64,000 nt of DNA from Pseudokineococcus marinus (GCF_037482405.1 NZ_JBBHZZ010000007.1:117012-181011), one strand, 5' to 3'. Positions 26,821 through 36,087 are shown, counted from the stretch's first letter. Numbers and translations: made by a program. Notes: generated by a model from the letters alone, not told the origin.

Positions 26821-29800
26821 GTGACCACGGGGGGCGCCGGCTCGGCGGCACCCGGAGCGACGCCGGTCGAGGGCTCGGCGCCCGGAGGGCGAGCCGGGGG
26901 CGGGCGCCCGGCGGACCCGGCGCCGCTCGACGGCCGCCGGCTCGCCGCCCGCGGCTCCTGGGCCGCCCTGGCCGCCGCGGTGGTGGCGGCCGTCGCCGAG
27001 ACGGTCGGAGCCGTCCTCGCCGGCCGGGCCGCCGAGGGCCCGACGACGGCGCTCGTCGTCGCCCTCGGCGCCGTGCTCGTGGGCGCCGGCCTGCTCGACA
27101 CCCTCGGCCGCACGCTCTTCTCCGGCGTCGTCGGCCGCGCGGAGGGTCGGCTGCGGGGCGACCTCGTCGACCGCGTGCTCGGCCAGCCCGTCACCGCCCT
27201 CGAGGAGCAGGGCGTCGGGGAGCTCTTCGACCGCGTCGACGACGACGCCTGGCAGCTCTCCTCCCTGCTGCGCACCGTCGGCTGGGGCACGGGGCGCGCC
27301 ACCCTCCGCAGCCTCACCTCCTGGGTCGCGGCGGGGATCCTCTGGTGGCCGGCCTTCCTGGCCTTCCCGGTGGTCGCCGGCCTCGCCTGGCTGGCCGTCC
27401 GCCGCCGCGCGCCCGAGGTGGCGCGCCTCAAGGTGCTCGAGGAGGTCGCCTGGTCGGAGCACTCCTCCCACCTCGAGGAGTCGGTCGCGGGGCGCGACGA
27501 CGTCCGCACCTCGCTCGGCCAGCCCCACGTCGTCCGCCAGTACGCGCTGCGCGCCCGTGCCCTCCTCGAGCGCGTGCGCGCCACGAGCCGCACGGCCGCC
27601 GGGCTCGCCGCCCGCGCGGGTCTCGTGCTGCACGCCATGCTCGCCGCGCTCCTCGTCGCCGGGGTCGCCCTCGTGGGCGGGGGAGGCCTCGCCCTCGCCG
27701 AGCTCGTCACGCTCTGGCTGCTCGTCTCCTCGTTCGTGGGCCAGCTGGCACAGGTCAGCAACAACCTGCCCGACATCCAGGAGGGCCTCGGGGCGCTGAG
27801 CCGGATCCGGCAGCTGCTGTCCGCGCCGCAGGAGCCGGAGGGCGGGGCGCACCTGCCCCCGGGCCCGGCGCGCGTGGAGCTGCGAGGGCTGTCCGTGGGC
27901 TACGAGGGCGGGTTCGCGCTCGACGCCGTGAGCCTCGTCGTCGAGGCCGGCACGACGTGCGCGCTCGTGGGCCGCAGCGGGTCCGGCAAGTCGACGCTCG
28001 CCAAGGCCCTCTCCCGCGCCGTCGAGCCGGCGCCCGGCACCGTGCTCGTGGGCGGCGTCGACGTGGTCCGCGCCGACGTCGACGACCTGCGCCGCGCCGT
28101 CGGCGTCGTCACCCAGCGCACCGAGCTGCTCTCGGCCTCGCTCGCCGACAACATCACCCTCTTCGCCGACGTGCCGGAGGGCGCGGTCGAGGGCGCGGTG
28201 CGGGCGCTCGGCCTCGAGGACTGGGTCGACGGCCTCCCCGAGGGGCTCGCGACGCGCCTCGGGACCGGCGGCACGACGCTGTCGGCCGGCGAGGAGCAGC
28301 TCGTCGCCTTCGCGCGCCTGCTCGTCCGCGACGTCTCGCTCGTCGTCCTGGACGAGGCCACCGCCCGCATGGACCCGCAGACGGAGGCGCGCGTGACGCG
28401 GGCGTCCGAGCGGCTCCTCGCCGGGCGCACCGGCGTCGTCATCGCCCACCGCCTGTCCACCACGCGCCGCTGCGACGCCGTCGCCGTCCTGGAGGCGGGG
28501 CGCCTCGTCCAGCACGGCCCGCGCGAGGAGCTCGCCCGCGCCGACGGTCCCTTCCGCGAGCTGCTCCGCGCGGGCGGCGACGTGCCGCCCGGCCCGGCGG
28601 TGGGCGCGCCCGCCCACCGCGCCCCGCGCCGCGCGCCCCGGCCCGCGGTCCCGGAGCCGCGCACCTCGCTGCCGCGCACCGTGCTGCGGGTGCTCACCAC
28701 CCACAAGCGCTGGGGCCTCACGGGGAGCCTCGGCTTCCTGGGCCTGTCCCTGCTCGGGGCCTCGGGTGCGCTCACGGGGTGGCTGTGGGGCCTCGTCGTC
28801 GCCCTCCTCGAGGACGGGCGCGAGCCCTGGCCGATCGTCGTGCCGCTCGTCGCGGCGGTCATGCTCTCGCCAGTCGCCCTGCTCTTCGCCTTCCGCGTCT
28901 ACCCGCTGTGGTGGGTGGGGGTGGCCCTGCGGCTGCGCCTGGCGGTGCTGCGCGGGCAGACCGAGCAGCGCCGGCTCGCCCGGACGACGCCGGGCGAGGT
29001 CACGGCCCGGGCCCTCGACAGCGACCGGCTCATGATCTACGCCGACCGCTGGGTCGACGTGACCATCGGCGTGGTCGTCGTCGCCGTCACGGCGCTGGCC
29101 GCCGAGCAGAGCCTGCTGGCGGGCGCCGTCGTCGCCGGGGTGCTCGTGGGCTCGGCCCTCGTGTCGGCGCTCGGCGCGCCGGCCATGGGGCGGGCGGCCC
29201 GCGTCGCGGGGGACCAGCGCGCCGTCTTCGGCAGCTCCCTCGTCTCGGCCCTCGACGCCGTCCGGACCGTCAAGCTCGCGGCCGCCGTGGGCCCGGTGCG
29301 CCGCCACCTCGCGGCGGTCGACGACGTCCGGGTGAGCGCCTCCGTGCGCGAGATGAGGACCAAGGCCCTCCTCGAGGGCGTGCCCGTGGTCCTCGTCCAG
29401 GCCGGCGTGGCGGCCGGGTGGGCGCTGTACCTGCTCGGCGCCCTCGACCTGCGCACCGCGGTGCTCGTGACGACGGCGGTCACCGGCTCCGCCTGGTTCG
29501 GCACGGTGGCGGGGGCCGCCATCACGGAGATCCCCGTGGCGCGCCGGTGGTTGCGGGCGGCGTCGGCCCTGGCCGGCACCGGCGACCTCGTCGCCCTCCC
29601 GGCGGGCGTCGACCTCGTGACGGGCACGGCGCCGTCCCCGGCCGCGGCCCCGCGGACGCCGCTGCGCCGCCTGGCGCTCGAGGGCTTCACCGCCGTCCAC
29701 GACGACGGCACCGTCGGCGTGGAGGGCGTCGACCTCGAGGTCGCCGCGGGCGAGCTCGTCCTCCTCGTCGGACGCGTGGGGTCCGGCAAGTCGAGCCTCC

Positions 29801-30342
29801 TCGGCGCGCTGGCGGGCCTCGTCGACCACGAGGGCCGGCTCGTGTGGAACGACCGGGAGGTCGACGACCCCCAGCTCTTCCTGCGCCCCGGGCAGGTCGC
29901 GTGGGTCGGCCAGGTGCCGCGCGTCCTGTCGGGCACCTTCGCCGACAACGTCGTGCTCGACCACGCCCGGGCCGCCGACGGCGCGCTCGCGGACGCGCGC
30001 ATGGGGCCCGACGTCGAGCGCGCCGGCGGGCACGGGGCGCTCGTGGGCCACCGCGGCGTGCGGCTGTCGGGCGGGCAGGTGCAGCGCCTCGCCCTGGCCC
30101 GCGCGCTCGCCACCGAGGCCGAGCTCCTCGTGGCGGACGACGTCAGCTCGGCCCTCGACGCGCGCACGGAGGTCGAGCTGTGGGAGTCGCTGCGGCGCCG
30201 GGGCACGACCGTCGTCGGGTCGACCTCCAAGCGCTCGGCGCTGGCGCGCGCCGACCGGGTCGTCGTCCTCGAGGAGGGCCGGCTGGCAGCTTCCGGGCCG
30301 TGGTCCGAGCTCGAGGGCCGCTGGGGGCACCTCGCGGGCTGA
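26821..30342 (+). CDS. Single-polypeptide ABC exporter (TMD-NBD-TMD-NBD)
   Basis: The 1173-residue protein contains two complete half-transporters. The first has six transmembrane segments (about residues 50-330), then Walker A GRSGSGKST, an unusual signature LSAGEEQLVAFARLL, Walker B LVVLDEATARMD and H-loop IAHRLST. The second has transmembrane segments (about residues 640-900), Walker A GRVGSGKSS, signature LSGGQVQRLALARAL, Walker B LLVADDVSSALD with Asp in place of the catalytic Glu, and GSTSKRS where the H-loop His is expected. One ATP site is therefore degenerate, as in asymmetric heterodimeric exporters. The GTG at 26821 has GGAGG 5 nt upstream; a GTG at 26794 is possible. Substrate unknown; multidrug or lipid export is typical of the family. 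Confidence 0.9.
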   Translation: MTTGGAGSAAPGATPVEGSAPGGRAGGGRPADPAPLDGRRLAARGSWAALAAAVVAAVAETVGAVLAGRAAEGPTTALVVALGAVLVGAGLLDTLGRTLFSGVVGRAEGRLRGDLVDRVLGQPVTALEEQGVGELFDRVDDDAWQLSSLLRTVGWGTGRATLRSLTSWVAAGILWWPAFLAFPVVAGLAWLAVRRRAPEVARLKVLEEVAWSEHSSHLEESVAGRDDVRTSLGQPHVVRQYALRARALLERVRATSRTAAGLAARAGLVLHAMLAALLVAGVALVGGGGLALAELVTLWLLVSSFVGQLAQVSNNLPDIQEGLGALSRIRQLLSAPQEPEGGAHLPPGPARVELRGLSVGYEGGFALDAVSLVVEAGTTCALVGRSGSGKSTLAKALSRAVEPAPGTVLVGGVDVVRADVDDLRRAVGVVTQRTELLSASLADNITLFADVPEGAVEGAVRALGLEDWVDGLPEGLATRLGTGGTTLSAGEEQLVAFARLLVRDVSLVVLDEATARMDPQTEARVTRASERLLAGRTGVVIAHRLSTTRRCDAVAVLEAGRLVQHGPREELARADGPFRELLRAGGDVPPGPAVGAPAHRAPRRAPRPAVPEPRTSLPRTVLRVLTTHKRWGLTGSLGFLGLSLLGASGALTGWLWGLVVALLEDGREPWPIVVPLVAAVMLSPVALLFAFRVYPLWWVGVALRLRLAVLRGQTEQRRLARTTPGEVTARALDSDRLMIYADRWVDVTIGVVVVAVTALAAEQSLLAGAVVAGVLVGSALVSALGAPAMGRAARVAGDQRAVFGSSLVSALDAVRTVKLAAAVGPVRRHLAAVDDVRVSASVREMRTKALLEGVPVVLVQAGVAAGWALYLLGALDLRTAVLVTTAVTGSAWFGTVAGAAITEIPVARRWLRAASALAGTGDLVALPAGVDLVTGTAPSPAAAPRTPLRRLALEGFTAVHDDGTVGVEGVDLEVAAGELVLLVGRVGSGKSSLLGALAGLVDHEGRLVWNDREVDDPQLFLRPGQVAWVGQVPRVLSGTFADNVVLDHARAADGALADARMGPDVERAGGHGALVGHRGVRLSGGQVQRLALARALATEAELLVADDVSSALDARTEVELWESLRRRGTTVVGSTSKRSALARADRVVVLEEGRLAASGPWSELEGRWGHLAG

Positions 30343-30343
30343 C

Positions 30344-30382
30344 CCGGCCCCACGGCCCCCACGGCCCCCACGGCCCCGACGG
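30344..30382. repeat. Short tandem repeat, 9-bp ACGGCCCCC unit
   Basis: About three exact or near-exact ACGGCCCCC units (30352-30378) plus partial units on either side fill the gap between the convergent ABC exporter and DUF429 genes. Confidence 0.8.
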
Positions 30383-30383
30383 C

Positions 30384-31127
30384 TCAGACCCAGATCGCGA
30401 CGCGGCGGTCGCCGTCGCGCTGCTCGCCCTCGGCCAGCGGCTCGGCGCGGCCCTCGGCCGCGCGGCGGGCCGACCAGGCGACGGCGGCCGCGTCCAGGGC
30501 GTCGTCGAGGGCCACCCCCACCGGGGCGGCGTCCAGCGCGCCGTCCAGCGCGCCGCGCCCGCAGGCGAGGCCCCGGTCGCCGGCGAGGACCTGGAGGCGC
30601 TGGGCCGCGCCGCGGGCGCTGCGCTTGGGGGCGAGCACCCGGCCGGCCATCCGGGCGAGCGAGACCTCGGGGTGCACCTCCAGCAGGGGAGGGGCGCCGA
30701 GGTCCGGCCAGCGGCGGGCCTCCGCGTCCCAGGAGCGCACGTGGGCCAGCAGGGCGAAGGCCTGCGCGCTGGGGCTCGGGGCGCCGTGGGACCGGGCCAG
30801 GGCGCGCGCCTCGGCGTAGCTGCCGCCGTGCTCCACGACGGGGCGGGCGGGGGTGAGGAAGACGCGGGAGCCCGCCGAGCGGGCGTCCGGGCCGTCGGCC
30901 AGCGCGAGCAGCGCCCGCCGGGCGGCCAGGTCGGCCCCGCGGGCGCCCTCGTCGACGAGCCCGAGCGGGAGGTCGAGCCCCACCGCGTGGACGCCGTGCT
31001 CGAGCGCCCGGCGGCGCACGTCGGCCGGGTCCTCCGCCAGCAGGAGCACGGGCGCCGCGCCCGGGCCCGCCCACAGCGCGCAGGCCCAGCGGCCGGCGGC
31101 GCCGTCCACGCCCATCACCCCGCCCAC
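30384..31127 (-). CDS. DUF429 domain protein (predicted RNase H-like nuclease)
   Basis: The 247-residue protein begins with GVDGAAGRWACALW, the first strand of the RNase H-like fold in DUF429, followed by VGLDLPLGLVDEGARGAD (second acidic strand), FLTPARP, and later LLEVHPEVSLARMAG and ALDDALDAAAVAWSARR with the final acidic cluster. The Asp residues of GVDG, GLDLP and LDDALDA are candidates for metal binding. No biochemical role is established for the family. The GTG at 31127 is chosen because GAGGCT ends 6 nt upstream (leaderless); the ATG at 31115 is the alternative. Confidence 0.82.
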   Translation of the reverse strand: MGGVMGVDGAAGRWACALWAGPGAAPVLLLAEDPADVRRRALEHGVHAVGLDLPLGLVDEGARGADLAARRALLALADGPDARSAGSRVFLTPARPVVEHGGSYAEARALARSHGAPSPSAQAFALLAHVRSWDAEARRWPDLGAPPLLEVHPEVSLARMAGRVLAPKRSARGAAQRLQVLAGDRGLACGRGALDGALDAAPVGVALDDALDAAAVAWSARRAAEGRAEPLAEGEQRDGDRRVAIWV

Positions 31128-31243
31128 GGGCGGAGCCTCGCACCGCGGACGTCGGTCGGCGCCCCCGGTCAGCGCTCCCGGTCGGCGCGACCGAGACCGA
31201 CGGGGCCGGGCCGGGCGGCGGCGCGTGTGCTGTGATCTGGCGC

Positions 31244-31717
<474 letters not shown>

Positions 31718-31718
31718 G

Positions 31719-32618
31719 GTGCCCGAGGGCCACAGCGTCCGCCGCCTGGCCGACGTCTTCCGCCGCGACTTCCGCGGGCAGGTGCTCGCGGTCTCGAGCC
31801 CGCAGGGCCGGTTCGCCGACGGCGCCGCCCTGCTCGACGGCACGGCGCTGCTGCGCGCCGAGGCCCACGGCAAGCAGATGTTCCTCGGCTTCGAGGGCGG
31901 CCGCTGGATGCGCGTCCACCTCGGCCTCTACGGCAAGTGGGCCTTCGGCACGGGGGAGCCGCCCGAGCCCCGCGGCGCCCTGCGCGTGCGCCTGCGCGGC
32001 GCCGGGGCCGACGGCGGCGGCGTGTGGGCGGACCTGCGCGGCCCGACGGCGTGCGAGGTCATCACCACGGCCGAGAAGGAGGAGGCCCGGTCGCGCCTCG
32101 GGCCGGACCCGCTGCGGCGCGACGGCGACCCCGAGGTCTTCGCCGCGCGGGTGGCGCGCAGCCGCACCTCGGTGGCGGCGCTGCTCATGGACCAGGCGGT
32201 GGTGGCCGGCGTCGGCAACGTCTACCGCGCCGAGGCGCTCTTCCGCGCCCGCACCGACCCCTTCGCCCCCGGCGTCGAGGTCGGGCGCGAGCGCGCCCTG
32301 GCCCTGTGGGAGGACCTCGTCGTCCTGCTGCGCGACGGCGTCCGGCGCGGGTCCATCGTCACGACCCTCCCCGCCGACCGGCCCGAGGGCCGCCGCCGCG
32401 GGCGCGTCCGCCGCGAGGACGCCCACTACGTCTACCGGCGCGACGGCCTCCCCTGCCGCGTGTGCGGGACGACCGTCCTCACGCGCGAGCTCGTCGGCCG
32501 CAACCTCTACTGGTGCCCGGTGTGCCAGTCGGGCCTGCCCGACCTCCCGCCCGTCCTCGCCGAGGGCGAGCCGGTCGCCGCAGCCCGGGTCGCGGCCCGT
32601 CCCGCCTCGTCGGGCTGA
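31719..32618 (+). CDS. nei: DNA glycosylase/AP lyase, Fpg/Nei family (endonuclease VIII-like)
   Basis: The 299-residue protein starts (after GTG) PEGHSVRR, giving the catalytic Pro2-Glu3 of the Fpg/Nei family; the PEGH start favours Nei over Fpg (PELP/PELPE). HGKQMFLGF carries the conserved Lys of the N-terminal domain, the helix-two-turn-helix lies in DQAVVAGVGNVYRAEALFRA, and a C-terminal zinc finger is present (CRVCGTTVL with CPVCQSG). It excises oxidised pyrimidines and nicks the abasic site. It lies 1 bp downstream of rpiB, a pairing I have seen in other actinobacteria. Confidence 0.93.
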   Translation: MPEGHSVRRLADVFRRDFRGQVLAVSSPQGRFADGAALLDGTALLRAEAHGKQMFLGFEGGRWMRVHLGLYGKWAFGTGEPPEPRGALRVRLRGAGADGGGVWADLRGPTACEVITTAEKEEARSRLGPDPLRRDGDPEVFAARVARSRTSVAALLMDQAVVAGVGNVYRAEALFRARTDPFAPGVEVGRERALALWEDLVVLLRDGVRRGSIVTTLPADRPEGRRRGRVRREDAHYVYRRDGLPCRVCGTTVLTRELVGRNLYWCPVCQSGLPDLPPVLAEGEPVAAARVAARPASSG

Positions 32619-32673
32619 TCGCCCGGGGGCGGTGGGACGACGGGAGCGGGCCTCGCCGCCCGCGACCGCTCGG

Positions 32674-32679
32674 TACCGT
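32674..32679 (+). promoter_or_regulatory. -10 element TACCGT for the SpoIIE-type phosphatase (leaderless)
   Basis: TACCGT ends 6 nt before the GTG at 32686, with no Shine-Dalgarno sequence. Confidence 0.5.
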
Positions 32680-32685
32680 GGGCGC

Positions 32686-33927
32686 GTGCCGACCGAGAGC
32701 CGCACCGCCCCCGGGAGGCGCGCCGCCGCGCCCACCTGGGTGCCGTCCGCGGCCGGGGAGTGGCTCGGCGAGCGGCGACGCCGCCTCGTGTGGCTGCTCC
32801 AGCTGAGGCTCCTGCCGTCGCAGACCTTCCGCCTGTGGGTGGGCACGGGCCTCGTCGTGTGCTGGGTGGTCGTGGCGCTCACCGCCCCGCGGTGGGCGCC
32901 CGCCTCCGCGCTGTCGGTCGTCATCGTCCTCGGCGGGTACTTCCTGCGCCTGCGGCAGCTGGCGATGCTCCTCTTCCTCGTCACGACGGCGCTCGTCTAC
33001 GTCGTCCCGCGGCGCAACGGCCTGGTGCCGCGGGGTCTCGGCCCCGACGTCGTGGACGCGGTGCAGTCGTCCATCAACCCGACGGTCCTCGGGGTGCTGG
33101 CGGCGGTGGCGGGCGTCGTCGTCCTCATCGCCCGCAGCCGCGAGCGGCTCGGCGTCCACGGCGCGCAGGGCGAGTCGATGCTCGTCGAGCTGCGCGACCG
33201 GCTGCGCGCCCAGAGCCGGGTGAGTGGGCTCCCGGCGCCGTGGCGCCTCGAGCACGCCGTCCGGTCGGCCTACGGGGACGGCTTCGCGGGCGACTTCGTC
33301 CTCGCCCACCACCGCGGGCGGCGCCTCGACGTCCTGCTCGTCGACGTCTCCGGCAAGGGCACGGCCGCGGGGACCCGCGCCCTCCTGCTCTCGGGCGCCT
33401 ACGGCGGGCTCGTCGGCGCGCTGCCCACCGAGCGCCTGCTCCCGTCGGCCAACGACTACCTCCTCGGCCAGCGCTGGCCCGAGGGCTTCGCCACGGCCGT
33501 CCACGTGAGCCTCGACCTCGCCACGGGCGAGTACGCCGCGGCCAGCGCGGGCCACCCGCCGCTGCTGCGGCACCGGGCCGGCGCGCCCGACCGCTGGGTG
33601 CCCGTCGAGGTGGACGGCGGGCCCGCCCTGGGCCTGCTGCCGGACGTCGACTTCCCCTCCGTCCGCGGGGTCCTCGAGCCCGGTGACGCCCTCATCCTCT
33701 ACACCGACGGCGTCGTCGAGGCGCCGGGGCGCGACCTCGCCGCGGGCATCGACCTGCTGGCGCGGGCGGCCGGCGACCTCACCTCCGGTCCCGGGCTCGG
33801 GGGCAGCGCGCGCCGGCTCGTCGACGCCGTGGCCGCCGAGGACGACGACCGCTCCGTCGTCGTCCTCTGGCGCGACCCGGAGCCGGACCCGTCGCACCCC
33901 TCGGGACGGGAGCGGGACGCGTCGTGA
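32686..33927 (+). CDS. Membrane-anchored PP2C-type serine phosphatase, SpoIIE family
   Basis: The 413-residue protein has an N-terminal cytoplasmic stretch and three or four transmembrane segments (about residues 48-150, including VGTGLVVCWVVVALTA and LAMLLFLVTTALVYVV). A short linker helix follows, then a SpoIIE phosphatase domain with GDFVLAHH, VLLVDVSGKGTAAG (metal-binding Asp), SAGHPPLLRH and LILYTDGVVEAP (metal-binding Asp). Such phosphatases act on anti-sigma-factor antagonists in partner-switching systems. No kinase or STAS gene is adjacent. The GTG at 32686 is fixed by TACCGT 6 nt upstream. It overlaps the next gene by 4 bp (GTGA). Confidence 0.9.
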   Translation: MPTESRTAPGRRAAAPTWVPSAAGEWLGERRRRLVWLLQLRLLPSQTFRLWVGTGLVVCWVVVALTAPRWAPASALSVVIVLGGYFLRLRQLAMLLFLVTTALVYVVPRRNGLVPRGLGPDVVDAVQSSINPTVLGVLAAVAGVVVLIARSRERLGVHGAQGESMLVELRDRLRAQSRVSGLPAPWRLEHAVRSAYGDGFAGDFVLAHHRGRRLDVLLVDVSGKGTAAGTRALLLSGAYGGLVGALPTERLLPSANDYLLGQRWPEGFATAVHVSLDLATGEYAAASAGHPPLLRHRAGAPDRWVPVEVDGGPALGLLPDVDFPSVRGVLEPGDALILYTDGVVEAPGRDLAAGIDLLARAAGDLTSGPGLGGSARRLVDAVAAEDDDRSVVVLWRDPEPDPSHPSGRERDAS

Positions 33928-34337
33928 GGCGCAGGGCGGACCTGGGCCTCCGCCTGCAGGCGTCCGGCGCCGCCCCGCCGGAGGAGGTCTGGGACCGCTA
34001 CGCCCGGACGGCGCGCTGGAGCACCTGGTCGCCGCAGGTGCGGGCCGTCGACCTCCCGCCGCGCATCGCGGCGGGCGCTCGCGGGGCGGTGCACGGCCCG
34101 GCCGGGCTGCGCGCCGACGTCGTCGTGGACGCCGTCGACGAGGCCGCCCGCACGTGGTCGTGGACGGTCGTCCTCGGGCGCCCGCGGCTGCCGGGGGTGC
34201 GCCTGCGGCTCGAGCACGGCGTCGTCGCCGCGGCCGGCGGGAGCCGGACCTGGCTCGTGGTGCGCGGGCCGGCGCCCGTGGTGCTGGGCTACCTGGCCCC
34301 GGCGCGGCTGGCCCTGGCGCGCCTCGTGCGGCCCTGA
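33924..34337 (+). CDS. SRPBCC family protein (polyketide cyclase/START-like)
   Basis: The 137-residue protein has the START/SRPBCC pattern: PPEEVWDRYARTARWSTWSPQV at the N-terminus (the typical W-x-x-W-x-P segment after the first strand and helices), then strands VVVDAVDEAARTWSWTVVL and a C-terminal amphipathic helix. The fold binds hydrophobic ligands; the ligand is unknown. The GTG overlaps the TGA of the phosphatase gene, so it is translationally coupled to it. The next gene on the right is a tRNA on the opposite strand. Confidence 0.72.
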   Translation: MRRRADLGLRLQASGAAPPEEVWDRYARTARWSTWSPQVRAVDLPPRIAAGARGAVHGPAGLRADVVVDAVDEAARTWSWTVVLGRPRLPGVRLRLEHGVVAAAGGSRTWLVVRGPAPVVLGYLAPARLALARLVRP

Positions 34338-34373
34338 CGTGCGCCCGCCGGCCGCGACGCGCGCGCGGGGCGG

Positions 34374-34447
34374 TGGAGCGGGTGACGGGAATCGAACCCG
34401 CGTAGCCAGTTTGGAAGACTGGGGCTCTACCATTGAGCTACACCCGC
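34374..34447 (-). tRNA. tRNA-Gly (anticodon TCC)
   Basis: The minus strand folds as a full cloverleaf: 7-bp acceptor stem GCGGGTG/CACCCGC, D-arm TAGCTCAATGGTAGAGC, anticodon stem CCAGT/ACTGG with loop CTTCCAA (anticodon TCC), and T-arm GCGGGTTCGATTCCCGT. The discriminator T and an encoded CCA (34374-34376) complete the 3' end. Confidence 0.96.
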
Positions 34448-34477
34448 AGCGACCGGCGAGGACGCCGGTGCGGCCCC

Positions 34478-34483
34478 ACCCTA
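34478..34483 (-). promoter_or_regulatory. -10 element TAGGGT for tRNA-Gly, overlapping the benE stop
   Basis: TAGGGT on the minus strand lies about 30 bp upstream of the mature tRNA 5' end. Its first three bases are the TAG stop codon (34481-34483) of the BenE gene on the same strand. Confidence 0.5.
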
Positions 34484-35725
34484 GCGACCGTCCGGCTCCT
34501 CGCCGACGCCGTCCGGTGCACCGCCGCGGCGGCGCAGCAGAAGGTGGAGGCCCAGCCCGACGAGCAGGCCCCAGAAGGCCGACCCCACGCCCGCGACCGT
34601 GACCCCCGAGGCGCTCACCGCGAGGACGACGAGCGGGGCCAGCAGGGCCTGGCCGTCACCCTCCCGCCCCGCCACCGCCGTGCGCAGCGCGCCGCCGAGG
34701 CTGCCGAGGAGCGCGAGGCCGGCGACGGCCTCGACGAGCAGGCCGGGGGAGGCGGTGACGACGGCGGTGACGGCGGGCGCGGACAGGCCGAGGAGGACGA
34801 GGGCCGCGCCGTTCGCCACCGACGCGCGCCAGCGCCGCGCCGGGTCCGGCCCCGCGTCCGGGCCCGCCGTGAGGGCGGCCGTCACGGCGCCGAGGTTGAC
34901 GGCGTGCGCGCCGAGCGGCGCCGCCGCCGCGGAGGCGAGCCCGGTGCTGACGAGGGCCGCGCGGGCCGGCGGCGCGTACCCGTGGTGGCGCAGGATCGCC
35001 AGCCCCGGGATGTCCTGCCCCGCCATCGTGACGACGAAGAGCGGGAGCCCGATGCCCAGGAGCGCCCCGGCGTCCAGCCGCGGCGCCACCACCTCCACCG
35101 CGGGGGCCAGCGGCGCCTCGCCCAGCGCGCCGAGGCCGCCCGTGGCCAGCACGACGGCCACGGCGGCGAGCAGGGCCGCGGGGACGGCCCAGCGGGGGGC
35201 CAGCACGACGAGCGCCAGCCAGACGGCGAGCACGGGCAGCGCGAGCAGCGGGGTCTGCGCCGCGGCCCGTGCGGGGGCCAGGCACAGCGGCAGGAGGATG
35301 CCGGCGAGCATGGCCGCCGCCAACGGGGCGGGGATCGACGTCAGCGCGCGCCCGAGCGGCCGCACGAGGCCGCACAGGACGACGAGGAGGCCGGCGAGGC
35401 AGAAGGCCCCGACGGCCGCCGGGAAGTCGTCGCGCCCCGACGTCGCCAGCAGAGCGGCCCCGGGCGTCGACCAGGCCACCGACAGCGGCATGCGCGTGCG
35501 CGCGCTGAGGGCCGCGCCCACGAGGCCGGAGACCACCGCGACGGCGAGCAGCCCGGACGCGGCCTGCGCGGGCGTCGCCCCCGCCCCGGCCAGGCCGGCG
35601 AGGACGACGGCGGAGGTGCTGGCGAAGCCCGTGACGGCCGCGACGACGCCGGCGCCCACCGCCTGGGCGAGGTCCCCGCGGGGGCGCTCGCCGCTGCCGC
35701 GGCCCGACGGACGGGGGTGGGTCAC
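34481..35725 (-). CDS. BenE-family transporter (benzoate/H+ symporter-like)
   Basis: The 414-residue protein is almost entirely hydrophobic, with 11-12 predicted transmembrane segments from residue 20 to 400. The BenE features GFASTSAVVLAGLAGAGATP, SVAWSTPGAALLA, TSIPAPLAAAMLAGILLPL and FVVTMAGQDIPGLAIL with the following HGY are present. Family members import benzoate with protons, but this gene has no aromatic catabolic neighbours, so the true substrate is uncertain. Start GTG at 35725. It lies between tRNA-Gly and tRNA-Pro, with its stop codon inside the tRNA-Gly promoter. Confidence 0.9.
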   Translation of the reverse strand: MTHPRPSGRGSGERPRGDLAQAVGAGVVAAVTGFASTSAVVLAGLAGAGATPAQAASGLLAVAVVSGLVGAALSARTRMPLSVAWSTPGAALLATSGRDDFPAAVGAFCLAGLLVVLCGLVRPLGRALTSIPAPLAAAMLAGILLPLCLAPARAAAQTPLLALPVLAVWLALVVLAPRWAVPAALLAAVAVVLATGGLGALGEAPLAPAVEVVAPRLDAGALLGIGLPLFVVTMAGQDIPGLAILRHHGYAPPARAALVSTGLASAAAAPLGAHAVNLGAVTAALTAGPDAGPDPARRWRASVANGAALVLLGLSAPAVTAVVTASPGLLVEAVAGLALLGSLGGALRTAVAGREGDGQALLAPLVVLAVSASGVTVAGVGSAFWGLLVGLGLHLLLRRRGGAPDGVGEEPDGR

Positions 35726-35880
35726 GGCGGCGGCTCCGTCGGTCTGGTGGTGCGGGGGGCGAGCGGCGCCGGGATCGTCGGGGCGCCGGTGCGGGTCGGT
35801 CGCCGAGGTGGCCCGCGGCGTCGGGCGGGGATCCTGGCAGCACCGGCGGGCGAGCCGCGGGCGCGTCCACGGCCGCCGTC

Positions 35881-35886
35881 TAGGCT
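35881..35886 (+). promoter_or_regulatory. -10 element TAGGCT for tRNA-Pro
   Basis: TAGGCT lies about 58 bp upstream of the mature tRNA-Pro 5' end in the 218-bp interval after the divergent benE start. Apart from this I see no gene in 35726-35943. Confidence 0.4.
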
Positions 35887-35943
35887 GGTCGCGGCGGTCG
35901 ACGTCGCCGGGCGCGACGTGCGGGCCCGGGGCGCCGACGGCCG

Positions 35944-36017
35944 CGGGGTGTGGCGCAGCTTGGTAGCGCGTCCGCTTTGGGAGCGGAAGGCCCCCGGTTC
36001 GAATCCGGGTACCCCGA
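35944..36017 (+). tRNA. tRNA-Pro (anticodon TGG)
   Basis: Cloverleaf with acceptor stem CGGGGTG/TACCCCG (one G-T pair), D-arm TGGCGCAGCTTGGTAGCGC, anticodon stem TCCGC/GCGGA with loop TTTGGGA (anticodon TGG), and T-arm CCCGGTTCGAATCCGGG. The discriminator base is A; CCA is not encoded. Confidence 0.96.
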
Positions 36018-36087
36018 CGCCGGGCAGCGCACCGGCGTGCGCGCCGGTGCGCCCGCCGCGGGTTCGTCGCGGGCCCGGCGCCGCGGC

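Noticed and set aside
31231..31243. Leaderless -10 for rpiB (TGTGAT before the ATG)
   Set aside because: The second position is not A and the match is weaker than in the other genes, so it was left out of the leaderless set.
34374..36017. tRNA-Gly and tRNA-Pro as integration sites of a mobile element
   Set aside because: No integrase, no duplicated tRNA 3' end and no composition change nearby.
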